A DNA stretch of 64,000 bases from Punica granatum (GCF_007655135.1 NC_045129.1:11904001-11968000), one strand, 5' to 3'. Counted from the first letter of the stretch, positions 48,101 through 59,534 are shown. Made by a program: numbers and translations. Notes: generated by a model not told the origin, from the letters alone.

Positions 48101-50916
48101 CAGTTCTATTCGGTATTCCTTCCAATTCCATCCCCATTACTTCTTACTGAACATGGCCTAAAGAAAGGCACAAGAGTTTGTGTATATCACACAGCGGTAT
48201 TCATTCTTTCTTGCTTCCCACAACCGTCTACTTTACCTGAGACAAAATTATGGGACCTCCCTGTGAAGCGTATAGACCTTCGGACTTCATCAAGTTCACT
48301 ATCTTTGTTGTAAACTTCTGCATGTAGAACTACCAAAAGAAAAAAAGTACACGAGTAAATCATATGTATGATTTATAATTTTTTATCGCCTTTTGACTGC
48401 TTTGATTTTATACATAGCACAAACCTTGAAGGGCTCGTTATCAGTCCGGAATACAATTCCCGGGACATCATGCAGCCAGAAAGGGAATCCCCTGCATCCC
48501 CAAACGGATAACAGCATAAGTTTATAAGCAGTAATTGTGATTGTGCTCTTGGACAGTTTGGCTTGAAAGTAAGGCATACCCGTAAGCCCATTCGGCTTCA
48601 ATGAATGGGCCAATTCTAAGACAAACATAGAGCCCTTGTGCTTGTATTTCGTTTATGAATCCCACCAGGTCGTATCTTCCACTGAAGTTATACTGTGAAA
48701 AGCACAAATGACGCACCAGGCAGGAATAGTAACATGGAGTCATACTTTTTCTTTCTCGTGCTATTTTCTTTTTATGGATGATTTTCATGCATATCATATG
48801 TACTGATACCTGACCGGGCCAAGGCTCGTGTAAGTTCCAGAAAACATACGTCTGAATCACGTCGACCCCCCCTTCCTTTGCTTTCTTTATCAGAGACGGC
48901 CACATCTGCACCATGTTTATCCATAAGATCTTTGGCTTGGTATCTAATAACCCAATTGAACATATGACATGTATACAATTAAATTGACCTAATTGATTAA
49001 GATTTGTTTTATGCTCCCATTTATCACCTCCACCATTTTCCCTTTACTCTCCTCTCTCATCTTTGTCAATCGATTCGGGCCAGGCGAAAAAACTAGTCCG
49101 GCGAACACATCGGGCCAAAAGCTCTCCGTGGTTGGGCTTGAGCCTACTCTGGCATAGATGAGGCCCATGAAGTAGACATTATTTCAAAAGGAATTTCTCT
49201 CCCAGCCTCGCGGCAGCTGCAAGCCATTGCTTGTACGATGATAACACCATTACTACTCACTTCCCAGTAACCGTAAAGATACTCTTTAGTTGATGGAAAA
49301 TGATTTCCCAAAAATCTTTTGGTTGCCGCTCAACGGAACGACAAAAAGTTTGAAAAATGGCTTGCAGCATTAGAAAAACAGACATATTAGCTTCACTTTG
49401 AATTTGACAACTAAGCCATCAAGTTCAACAACTTTATGTCATCTTACCAATCACATTATGCATCTCACACTTTCCATGATAGTTCCGTTTTTTTTTTTTT
49501 TTTGTATAGTATGGTTTTCGGTGGGTCACGTTTCTGCTGTTCCTAAACCTTTCCTTCCAAACACGACAAATATTCATGCTTTGGTGGGAAAAAGCGAAAT
49601 AGGAAAAGGACAATGGGTTTGTTCCAGACATGTCCAGCTAGAAAGTAAGAGAACTGTTGAGCTGCGCACCACCCGTGAATGTAAGACAGTAATGACTCTC
49701 GGAGCCCACAGTAAAAATCCGATTGAGGTGTCCAGGCCGACTCCAAATACCGTAGTCGATCGGCTACATTCGAGATCGAAGAAAGATCAGAACTATGAAA
49801 AGATTTTTTGACTTAGACATTAACTAAGAAATTCGATAGTCCAAAGTTGGGAGGGTAAGGACTCGCCTCGGTATTTATTGACTTAAAGACTCTGCAAGAA
49901 CCCTGATCTTCGTCCTTACTGGGGTGGCAATCAATATGCTCTTAAGTGATCTAAACAAGCTTTATGCAAGTTTCTTGATGAGCCATATCATTGCTTTTGC
50001 TATACTTACAGCGTTTCCCGACGCAACATTAATATTTCGAGTCACTTAAGAGCAAATCGAATTTTTCTTTGACCCTCCATCCATGTTAGTCTATAAAATC
50101 CAGCTACCGTAATTCCTTCTTTTTCGAATTTTTCCTCCAAAACTATCTCTTCCAAGTTCTTGGACTTAGACATCGGAGGCTTAAACTGCATATTGATTGC
50201 CAAGCTCCAATTCGAGTTCTCTTGTCTGAGATCATTGGATGTGCCATTTGAGGAAGGGAGAGTCATTTGGATGGAGAGCAATTACTCAAAGTACATCACT
50301 TTCTATAATCAATTTTTCTGGTCCCGTGTGCCAATATATCTCATTAACTCCATACGTAAATATAAACACGTATTACTTCCCGTGGGACTGCTCTAGGAGT
50401 CCCTTGAGCAATGCAATTGAGGTAACACAATTGGCTCGACTAAATCTACGCAGAACACTCTGAAATGAGTTCGCACAAAGCAAATGAACGAAACGTGCCT
50501 TCCCCAATAAACTGCGAGCGGCTATATCTTATTCTGGAAAGCCGAGTTTCTAACAACCTTTGGTCTAGCCGGACTGATATTAAAAATTATCGAAAAGGTG
50601 GAAAAAAAAGTAAGGAACTGCACAAGCCGTTCGCTGCGCGTAGGACTGGTTAGAAATGATAGGTTGAGAAGGGAGATAGTGGTTGAGAGACACTGTAAAT
50701 TAAATGTAGAAGACAAGAGTATATGGTAATTACCTGAGGAGTGCTGCGAGGGTAGTGAATGGAACCGGAGAAGAGTATCTTCCTCTGCCTGTCGATGATG
50801 AGCGATCTTCCATCATATGTCACCTCTGCCCCTCTCACTGCACCACTGCTCCCGGCCACCGCCATTGCCATGGTCAGCCACAGCAACCACCGTCGCCGCC
50901 TCATCTCCCTCTCCAT
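45192..50916 (-). CDS. BGAL16: Beta-galactosidase, GH35, BGAL16 type, 18 exons
   Basis: Predicted secreted enzyme hydrolysing terminal beta-galactose from cell-wall glycans. Exons (minus): 50916-50734, 48905-48810, 48692-48580, 48491-48425, 48329-48237, 48022-47879, 47757-47663, 47561-47453, 47376-47292, 47212-47094, 47013-46849, 46763-46582, 46498-46407, 46307-46198, 46122-46015, 45860-45756, 45651-45506, 45405-45192. All are GT-AG and in phase; 741 aa. A hydrophobic signal peptide ([13 protein letters not shown]) precedes [22 protein letters not shown]35 signatures: [26 protein letters not shown] (acid/base Glu) and ALWTEDWT (nucleophile Glu). The C-terminal jelly-roll carries [17 protein letters not shown]. 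There is no C-terminal SUEL lectin domain, as in the BGAL16 lineage. A second in-frame ATG lies at 50904. Intron 1 is 1828 bp. No lesion seen. Confidence 0.94.
48906..50733 (-). other. Intron 1 of the beta-galactosidase gene (1828 bp)
   Basis: GT at 50733 and AG at 48906. Several open frames occur (for example 49398-49811 plus strand and 50042-50281 minus strand), but none matches a known protein or has good start and splice context. No clear transposon ends were found inside. Confidence 0.7.
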
Positions 50917-50922
50917 TTCTTC

Positions 50923-50927
<5 letters not shown>

Positions 50928-50959
<32 letters not shown>
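50928..50959. repeat. (CT)n microsatellite in the beta-galactosidase leader
   Basis: About 16 CT units immediately upstream (on the minus strand) of the start codon, so transcribed as (AG)n in the probable 5' UTR. Confidence 0.88.
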
Positions 50960-50962
<3 letters not shown>

Positions 50963-51066
50963 GGTTTTGTCTGGTTAGATATGTAGTTTTGTCATACTAT
51001 GGCCCCATTGCTTAGGTTTTGTCCGGTTAGGTATGTAGTTTTGTCATACTAGGGCCCCATTGCTTT
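50963..51066. repeat. 52-bp perfect-period tandem duplication upstream of the beta-galactosidase gene
   Basis: Two adjacent 52-bp units (50963-51014 and 51015-51066), each beginning GGTTTTGTC and containing GTAGTTTTGTCATACTA then GGCCCCATTGCTT. They differ at only a few positions. They lie just 5' of the CT tract, in the promoter or leader. Confidence 0.93.
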
Positions 51067-51427
51067 CGTGAAATGCTGACAGTGCTTCCTCAAACTGGTC
51101 CTAATAAGTCGGTTGCAGCCTGATTTATGTGCTGAACCAACAACTGACTTTACTGAATAGATATGCTCCCCGAAAATTCTTACAAAATATATATGACACG
51201 AATAGGCCGTGCGCGTTTTTTTTAATTCATAAATCGACTTACTTTATTGGTCTTATTCCACGTCGTAGATTGGTAAATATGGCTAGCAATCAATTAAATG
51301 TTCTTAAATAATTGATCATCGAAAATTCACATCAGCCTAATCTATTAAATAGAATGCCATTTAAAAACAAGGGACCACTCATACTTCTCCTTTCTGTAAT
51401 AGGCTACCAACTTAATTTGGTTTGATT
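51067..51427. other. Upstream region of the beta-galactosidase gene
   Basis: No coding sequence recognised; distal promoter by position. Confidence 0.4.
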
Positions 51428-51612
51428 CTTATTATTATCTTTTTCAGTATGCATCCGGTATCCGAAAGCCTAATGGCTTCTGACTAATCCAGTCGAGCCG
51501 AATCGTTCTACTAAAGAGATAAAGCTCTCACAGCGTGAATTTCTCCATTCACAATATTCGAATCCGAGACCTTACTTAAGAGAAACAAATGCTGAACCGC
51601 TTGAACCAACCC
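51428..51612 (-). mobile_element. tRNA-derived SINE copy (minus strand)
   Basis: Minus strand: box-A-like GGTTCAAGCGGTTCAGCA (about 51609-51592), box-B-like GGATTCGAATATT, body with GACTGGATTAGTCAGAAGCC and GGCTTTCGGATACCGG, then an A-rich tail (T-rich on plus at about 51440). Flanks TTTGGTTTGATT (51418-51429) and TTTGGTTGATT (about 51616-51626) form an imperfect target duplication. Same family as the copy at 29199. Confidence 0.75.
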
Positions 51613-51889
51613 ACTTTGGTTGATTTGATTAATTTAATTATGCCAAAAAAGGCTCCGCTTCCCTTTTATTAATTTTCCCTTAATTTGGCTAATTTTACCA
51701 ACCTTAAGAAGACATTAAAGGGCATGCAACAACACCTCGTGAGCAGAGTCAAACTGATGTCCGACTAAAAATACCTCATATATCATTTTAAAAAAAGAAC
51801 AAACTACCTCACCACATCACTAATTATAAGGTAGGTCCCATTTAAGATTTTATTTTTTCGGTCATAAATGTAATTCCCCAGTGTGCTCT

Positions 51890-52040
51890 GGCTATATATT
51901 TTGACCTACCTTGTAAGGAAAATTCGGATTTCTCTAAATAACAATCGCGTTATCTCGAATTTGAGTCCAGCCTAGACCTCTCAAAGTAGGTGATTTATTC
52001 AAGCTAAAATAATCAGGGAAGGTGGCTTCCTACAGTCTTC
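51890..52040 (+). mobile_element. Degenerate SINE copy (plus strand)
   Basis: Box-B-like TCGAATTTGAGTCC (about 51955) followed by AAGCTAAAATAATCAGGG and a CTTCCTAC block. The order matches the SINE at 35990. The head and tail are poorly preserved. Confidence 0.4.
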
Positions 52041-52254
52041 CAACAAATTCCAAACCCCTTTACAAATAAATAAGGTTGGTGGAAAGTTGACGAGAGGACA
52101 AAAGCAGAGTCTATGTTTCAACAGAGCTGATGCCAATAAAAGTACGAACATAAAGAGAAACGGGGATACAGTATAATAATATTCACATGCGACTTGGAAT
52201 GAAGAGATTTCGACGTTGGAGTTTTATTGTTATTATAAGAATTCTTGTGTCTCT

Positions 52255-52445
52255 TTTTCTCGATGTCCTTTGCCTGATATTCAGAAACTCGACGGGGTCT
52301 TGACTAATGTGAGTTTGAGCTAAATTAGTCCACTAAGAGATAAATTTCTACCAATCATGAATTTTTTTCTATTCACAAGATTCAAATCCAAGATCTTGTC
52401 CGAGATAACATGCGAGAGCCACTTAAACGAAACCCATGTTGGTTT
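52255..52445 (-). mobile_element. tRNA-derived SINE copy (minus strand)
   Basis: Minus strand: box-A-like GTTTAAGTGGCTCTCGCA, box-B-like TTGGATTTGAATCTTG, then a block with ATTTATCTCTTAGTGGAC and a 3' end GTTTCTGAATATCAGG followed by an A-rich tail. Third SINE within about 1 kb. Confidence 0.65.
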
Positions 52446-52623
52446 TCACGTTAGTTTCCATATATAAAAAATTAAAATAAGAGAAAAATATAAATAATGC
52501 GGAAATTAATAATATATTATCAAATTCTCCGGAGATTCGGGACTCACAATTTGCATGAGATGTTTCTACAGAAAATGCGCAGTTTAACAAATTTAAATAA
52601 TCAAGGCCTGTAAAAGTTTGTGT

Positions 52624-52648
52624 GTATATATATATATATATATATATT
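52624..52648. repeat. (TA)n microsatellite
   Basis: Alternating TA run in intergenic sequence. Confidence 0.9.
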
Positions 52649-52649
52649 G

Positions 52650-54380
52650 TTATGTCGTGGCTAGGAAGGGCTTAGGGAGACCAAATCCATAGAATTGTGC
52701 TGCAACCAATGCTTGCTTGCCTCAGGTCCTAAGGTTTCCTTAAGCCCAGAAACTGGCAAGCAAGCAAGAGACACGCTACACTCTCTTCAGTAGTAAGTTA
52801 CGACCAATTGTTGGCAGAAGGAAACAAATCCAAGAGCCAAGTTAAACATCTTCCCTTGATCCTATGCCATAATAACACCATCCTTAAACAACGCAAAAAA
52901 TGTTTCTGTACTATTCAGTCGTCGTTGCATTGATCAGTATACCGAACTAAAGGAATTATGCCGGATGTGTGTATAATGACATCCAACATGAATATATACA
53001 CATATGCATATTATACCACTGAGTCCATAGTTACAACCTATTCGACCGCTTAATATGAACAAGATTTGTCGGGCCCATGGTTTGGGCCCTTTGATGCAGA
53101 TTCCTTTATTTGATTCTTAATAACAACGATTGAAATTTCATAGTGTTGTCAGATATGCCCAGAAATATATGTCTGCATATCCAATTCAAAAACTTAAACT
53201 GGTACTGGTAGGACTGTTTTACAAAATTATACCTAGCAACTCGTCCTTAATCAAAGCTATCCAATCTGAGGTCCATCCCGGAAATACATGCTTACTCTTG
53301 AGACTCTACAATTTCCGAACGTTTCACAGTGCTGTTACACTTCCGAGGAATGAGTATATGCATTCAGCATGATAGTAGATGGCAGTGATGGTTAGATGCT
53401 TGGCCTTGGACTTCTCGTTACTGATTTACCCTTCCTATGCTGATCCTAATTCTCCCAATTAATTGCTGAATAGCTGGTGTCAAAAGCCACTTTAATGCCT
53501 TACGGTAGCCAAACCCGATGATCCAATTGGAATGTGTTAGGAAGAAGCAGAAGGCCAGCTATTACAAATGGCCCAAGCCCAGCTCCATGTGGATCAAGTG
53601 GTGCTGCAAAGGCTTTATCAGAAGAAAAGTCATCTTCTTCCAAATAAATAATGGGATCTCAGGTGAAATTTCTAACTAGTGATGAGCAAGAGGTGGTCTG
53701 CTTTATGTCAACTAGGTGAAAGGCCCACCCGGTAGGTGCGGGCTGGAGCTGTGTTGGCCCATGGAAATTATCATTGATTAACATTAAGAACCATAAATAT
53801 AAAAATTAAATTTAAAAGATAATAAATTATAAAAATAATAGTCAACAATGAATATATCCCTCAGAATGTCTAAGGGAGAAAAAGAAAAGAATACGCAAAA
53901 ATTTAAAAAGAAAAATATGGAAAAATACAATAAAATAAACAAAACCACTGATTTATCATGAATTATTGCTCCAAACTAAAACTTAATGTACATCTATTTG
54001 CTTGGATTTTGAGTTGGAACCTTCCCAATTAATCTCTCCATTATTACTTAGTGATCATATTCAGTGAGGAGAAGAAGTGAATCGCGTCATTTGTCATATT
54101 CTTAGTACTCGTGACTCCAAAGGACACATAATCAAAACTTTCTTTTTTTATTTGTCATAATCTTAACTTCTTTGTTGCAGGCTTTACTGTCTGCATGCGC
54201 AGCGTACACTAGAATTAAGACTCCAGAGTGACGGGTGTTCATAATAATCAGAACTTTATTTCAACGACGAACAAATGTTTCCAATATTTATGAAAATTTT
54301 GACGAATATATCTAATACCTGCTTAATGAAAATACTAACACTGCCTCAACATACGAAATTTGTAATTCTTTGCATAATTA
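52650..54380. other. Intergenic sequence
   Basis: No recognised gene; an 80-codon open frame (53130-53372) has no known product. A possible Helitron 3' terminus on the minus strand lies at about 53712-53745 (CTAG followed by T, with a CCCG...CGGG hairpin just upstream on that strand). Confidence 0.4.
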
Positions 54381-54383
54381 ATA

Positions 54384-56017
54384 GGGTTAAGATGGTCAAT
54401 TTATAATTATATACTTATATACCTATGTAACTTATATTGAAAAACAATTAATTGATCTTATAGAGGACTAAACCATAAACTATTGGCATGTGAAAGAAAT
54501 TAAAATATATGTAATTGAGTAAAAATGTATCAATAAGATTTGTAAAAGAAATTTCTAAAAAGTTTGAATAAGTTAATTAGTCCAACTTCATTGAAGGTTA
54601 TTATTCAAATATCATTGTGTGAAATTTTACACTATTTTTTGATAATTTTATGATTCTTAAGAAGCAAACTATTTTTAAAATATAAATATATAATTATTAT
54701 ATAAATGAATAAATGTATAGAAAAGATGAATCTGTGTATAATACAAAGATTAAACACTAAAAAAATAATTAGTTTCTCTTATAAAAGTTTCAAAAAATAA
54801 TAAGAAAATACTAATTCTACTAACATATGTTCATATAACTTAAATTGACTCCTATATTAATAAACAATCTCTCATTAGTGAACAAAAATTTTAAAAACAT
54901 TTAAGAGAATTGATTTAATCATGTTAATTTCATTTATTTAATTGGGTGTTAGCCTAATTTCTATTATAGGATTAAAATTGTTATTATTATTTATGAACTT
55001 ATGATAATATAAAAATAAACAACAAAGTCACAAAATTTGCATATTTAAAAATGGGTAATGAAATAAATATATATGAACTTATCATAAGGATATCATCCAT
55101 AACAAATTTCTCTGATATATTAATTATTAAATAAATATATAATGTAATGCTTACTAATTGGGTCTGTTAGTTGCAAAATATATATAGAACCATAATAATG
55201 ATATATAAATGCTTTAAGCTCATAAATAAAAATATAATTTTCAAAAAAGTTATGGTCTTATTAATGAAAAATATTACGATATAAACTTAAACTCATAAAG
55301 ACAATAAAAAAATTTTAAAAATAAGAATCTCATAAATATTATTTTATAAAAAGAGCGAAATGAAGTTTTATTATAATTACTAGACTTAATATATGTCAAT
55401 CCATATTAACAATGGGAATTTACCTAAAATGGCCAATGGTTTAACCGTTTTGTCAAATCTATCATATGCTTTTTTTTTTCGAATTTATCCAATGGTTTAC
55501 TTTTGCATCAAATCTATCCCTATGTTATCTTTTCCGTCAACATCTAATGGCCATGCTGACATGGCGCCCACATGGTAAGTGTGGCCCACTATCCCTCCAC
55601 GTGCTACATCAGCACGGCCATTAGATGTTGACGGAAAAGATAACGTCGGGATAGATTTGATGCAAAAAGTAAACCATGAGATATATCTGACCAAAAAAAA
55701 CATCTGAAAAATTTGACAAAACGGGTAAACCATGAGCCATTTAAGGTAAAAACCCTATTAACAATTAACAAAAATATGATGAAATAAATAGTTTCAAAAT
55801 ATAATTATAATAATTAACTTGCTATGTGCCAAAAAATTTAATTAACTTACTCTAATTTTTAACAAAAAGTTAAATATTTGAAATTATAATTAATAATTGA
55901 AATTTTTTATTATTTTAATTGGAAAATTTGTGTTTGAAAATGTAAATAATTACAATAAGAAATGGTATAGAAATATATGAAAAGGAACCCGTGTAATGCA
56001 CAAAACTAAAAACTAGT
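54384..56017 (+). mobile_element. Helitron-like AT-rich dispersed repeat, copy 2
   Basis: Homologous to copy 1 (2281-2985) over 54384-55122, including TTAATTAGTCCAACTTCATTG. Ends at CTAG (56014-56017) followed by T, with CCCGTGTAATGCAC at about 55989, the counterpart of the copy 1 end motif. It is interrupted by a MULE-derived MITE at 55413-55755. Confidence 0.55.
55413..55755. mobile_element. Non-autonomous deletion derivative of the 8-kb MULE family (343 bp)
   Basis: Flanked by an exact 9-bp repeat TATTAACAA (55404-55412 and 55756-55764; 10 bp if the next T is counted). The element is almost all terminal inverted repeat: the left starts TGGGAATTTACCTAAAATGG and the right ends GGTAAAAACCC. 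The arms share the internal blocks of the full-length MULE (TTATCTTTTCCGTC, CGTCGGGATAGATTTGATGC). It has no coding sequence and would have needed transposase from a relative such as the element at 8193-13459. Confidence 0.93.
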
Positions 56018-56761
56018 ATATATTATATATTATATAATTGTAACCCACCCTATTAAATAGGTTTAGAATAGTAAATATCACAATAATCTATATCTATCTA
56101 TATATATATATATAAAGTTGTATCTCATGCAATAAATAGGGGCTAGAAAAGAAATTTCAAGATTTTATAGGGTCACAATTGTAAATATCTAAATATCGAG
56201 ATTGTATAGGGTCAAAAATACAAATGTCTAAATAAGATATCATTTTAGGAAAAGTAAATAAATAAAATTATTGCACTAAATAGTAAAATAATTAAAAATT
56301 ATTTATTAATTATTTTTAGTCACTGTTAGAAAAGAAGTATTGTATATATTTTTTATAATAATGAATATATAAAAAGTTCTATTTTTTTATTCGACTTTTT
56401 ATTCTACCGAAATATCATGCATTTTTTATGCCTAAATAATATTTAGGGCTAAAAAAGTACTATAATTAAATTTAATATGTTTGTTGTAAGTAGGAAAAAT
56501 AATTGACTATATATATATATTCACTCCAACCTACCCAACAATATATATTCACTCCAACTTAATGGTAAATCTTTACTGATATAGTGCTAAAAATGTCAAT
56601 ATATAAATAAAATTTACCATTATATCTAATTTAGATTAAATTTAATCTATAAAAAATCAAAATTAGAAAAGAAACTTGAATTAATTTACATTATTTTTAT
56701 AGAATTTTTTAAAAAATAATATACATATACATACACATGTGCATGGGCTAATTCATTTCAT

Positions 56762-56792
<31 letters not shown>

Positions 56793-58292
56793 CTAATTCA
56801 TTAACTTGGAAAAAAATCGTTTTAGTTCACCCCAAAAAAAATAATTTCAATTTTTTGAATTATAAAATTACAAAATATATGTGTATATGAAAACTAATTT
56901 GAGTGCAATGAATACAATCAAATGTTGTATTACAAATAACTAGTCAAATTCCTCAATAATAATTTTTTTAAAAAAAAAGATGACAACTAAAGAATTTAAC
57001 AAGAAAAAATGAAGGAGAATCAATTACTATAAAATAATTTTAATTTTTGGAACAAAAAAATTACTAAATATATATACATAATTTTAATGTTGTAATTAAA
57101 AATTACTATTAAATAAAGGAGAATAAATTATTATGAAATAATTTTAATTTTTGGAATTAAAAATTACTGAATATATATATTTATGTATATGAAATTCCAA
57201 AAATTAAAATTATTTTATGTAAATTATATCTATGTATATAAAATACATATATAAAATTATGTATATAAAATATATTTATGTATATATATGAATATATATA
57301 TTTTATTTGTACTTGATTTTTAATTCCAAAAATTAAAATTATTTTATAGTAATTGATTCTCCTTTTTTTCCTGTTAAATTATTTAGTTGTCATCTTATTT
57401 TTTTAAGTTTTTTTTTTATTATTGAGTGATTTGATTAGTTATTTGTAATACTACATTTGATTGTACTCACTGCACTCAAATTAGTTCTCATATACACATA
57501 TATATATAAGATCGATTTGAGGAAAAGATAAATGCGATTAAATGGAGTGTTACAAGTAACTAAATTTCTCAATGACTAAAAGAAAACCAAAAAACAAAGA
57601 ATGATAATTAAATATATATTTATAATTAAAAAAATAAATGATAATTAATACCTAAAATTATAGAAAAAGGGCAATTTAATTTTTATTAAATGAACTAAAG
57701 TATAATGGGAATGAAGAAAAAAATAAATGGGAGTCAACCATTGTATATGATAAAGAAAATACTTACAAAGAAAAGAAGAAAGAAGCAATAATCGTTTCAT
57801 CGAGATAATGGCATTTGTAATCCCAACATCAAAAAATGACAATGGATTACAACTAAAATTTAAAAATGTAAAAAAAAATAACCACAAAAAATAATTTTAA
57901 AATATTAAATAAATTGAATTCTTAGAGTTCTTTCTAAGTATTAAAAAGACTTTGAAATTATAATGAATTAAACTGGAATAAAAAAAATTAAAGAAAAAAA
58001 CTAACATCAAAATATGAAATAAAGTACTTTCAATGACTCAAGGTTTAGCAAAATTTAATTTTTATATGCTATATGTGCTGTTAATTTCTTAAGAATATAG
58101 TTGTTTATAAATATACGTGGTAGTATAAATTTTGAAAGTTTGATAATCTTATAACTATGTCCTTTGGTGACATTTATCAATTTATATATAATAAAATTAT
58201 ATTAAAAATTTTCAATTTAATTATAAAAAGCAATAAAGTTGTTAAGTAATATTTGAAAAGAAAGTCCCTGCATCGCATGGGAAAAAAGCCTA
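56018..58292 (+). mobile_element. AT-rich Helitron-like repeat with internal inverted repeat (tentative)
   Basis: Near 56085-56125 it has the TCTATATATA...AAAGTTGTATC start seen in the element at 34393. At about 58265-58292 it has CCCTGCATCGCATGGG followed by CTAAT, a Helitron-like end (CTRR then T). A further copy of the start motif begins right after. The ends are seen, but that they belong to one element is inference, and most of the interior is simple AT-rich sequence. Confidence 0.35.
56868..57525. repeat. Large inverted repeat, arms of about 190 bp
   Basis: The left arm (about 56868-57062) matches the reverse complement of the right arm (about 57330-57520) with few differences. Shared blocks include ATTTGAGTGCAATGAATACA, AAGATGACAACTAAA and GAATCAATTACTATAAAAT. 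The centre is AT-rich with further smaller palindromes. Likely a fold-back MITE; no target duplication identified. Confidence 0.85.
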
Positions 58293-58359
58293 ATATATAA
58301 ATAAAGTTGTATTCTCAAAATAAATAAGGTTAGAAAAACAATTTTATATGTAGTATAAC

Positions 58360-59228
58360 ACTGTGTTATCAGAATTGGACCGGACATCGAATCAGCCGAG
58401 GTATGTTCATGGATTTATGAGTTCAACCGGGATTCGCTGGGTCGGACCGCACTTTTAATTATAAAATAAATAAATATTTATTATTTTAAGAAAATAATAT
58501 GGAAATTCGTTCGTTTCGTTGGGATTCAGGAGTTCCTTTTGCACCTATAGCCATTGCTTTTCCTTCCTCCTTTCTGAATCAAAGAAATTAAAACAAAGGA
58601 ATTGAAATGTGCTAATCAGCTCTAGAAGCAGGTTGATTTGCTTTCTTTATTTTCATTTTTTTTTTGGTGGTGGGATCACTTACAGGTGGGGTACTGAAGA
58701 AACCTAGCAGATCGGGAGATCTACCAAGCTCCGGTGGACGGGAGCGAGGAGATCGGGAGGCACTTGCAGCCCCGCCTTTAGGTACTTGAACATCATGGTT
58801 TGGTGTTCCAGCACCTGCCATTGTGCTGCCGTGAAAGGCGACCCACATAACCCACCTCGTCTGCCAGACCCTCCTGGGCCTCCTGCCAATGAGCTGCCGC
58901 CGCCGCCGCTCATCTTCCGCTTCCGGTGATGACGATGCTCCCGCTCCCGCTTACTTCACTGACCGCGACAAAAAAACCGAACTTTGGACTGGAGATTTGC
59001 TCACCCACCCACCTTGGTTTCATCAAGCTGTCTCCCAAAAAAGCAAGAAAGAGGAAGAAAACAAAGATAAAAATCGGCCGGTTCGAATGGATTCGATGGG
59101 TTTATCTAAAAACAGACCGGTTTTTTAGGTTCACCAGTCTGTTTATGCATTTTTGATTTTTAAGCTAATTGGACCGGAAATAGGTCCAATTTTCCGGTTC
59201 GACCGGTCTGATCCGGTTCTGATAACAC
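58360..59228. mobile_element. Probable Pack-MULE carrying a GRF gene fragment (869 bp)
   Basis: Flanked by an exact 9-bp repeat TAGTATAAC (58351-58359 and 59229-59237). Short inverted ends GTGTTATCAGAA on the left and TTCTGATAACAC on the right, with CCGG-rich subterminal sequence. The GC-rich interior (about 58680-59060) contrasts with the AT-rich surroundings and encodes a piece of a cellular gene. The paralogous repeat at 34393 and the inverted copy at 59695-60009 both lack the insert at the equivalent site. The 9-bp duplication points to a MULE; the class is otherwise inferred. Confidence 0.8.
58704..58913 (-). pseudogene. Captured QLQ-domain exon of a growth-regulating factor (GRF) gene
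   Basis: From ATG 58913 the minus strand reads MSGGGGSSLAGGPGG, then FTAAQWQVLEHQTMMFKY, then VPPDLLAPVHRSL. This is the QLQ domain (Phe, Gln, Leu, Tyr and the PP-LL block in family positions) by which GRF transcription factors bind GIF co-activators. After HRSL a GTAGAT follows, which could be the original intron donor; reading on gives a stop at 58704. The WRC DNA-binding domain is absent. It is a gene fragment inside a transposon, at most a transcribed relic and not a functional transcription factor. Confidence 0.85.
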
Positions 59229-59302
59229 TAGTATAACGTTATAAAAGTAAATGTCTAGATAAACAATTAGGACTAAATTAGTAAATGCATATAAATCATT
59301 AA

Positions 59303-59534
59303 TGTTGCGTTTGGTTTCATAGTAGAATTTTAAAATCAGATTTTGATTTTGAAAAAGAGTGGTATAAATGGGGCACACCCTTTAACTTTGTATGAGTTAT
59401 GTTGTTTTGTTGTGGAAAAAAGTGGTATAAATGGAGCCCACTCTTTGACTTTGTATTAGTTATTTTGTTTTATAGTGGGTAAAGTTAAGTTAGAATTGTA
59501 ATTCTAAAATAACACTATGAAATCAAACAAGGCA
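59303..59534. mobile_element. Tourist-type (PIF/Harbinger) MITE (232 bp)
   Basis: Flanked by TAA (59300-59302 and 59535-59537). Terminal inverted repeats share GTTTG and TTTCATAGT; the right end reverse-complemented begins TGCCTTGTTTGATTTCATAG. The interior has a repeated AGTGGTATAAATGG block at about 59361 and 59420. The inverted paralogue at about 59850-59870 reads straight through the site (CATTAAATACTTAA on the minus strand), showing the empty site. Confidence 0.9.
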
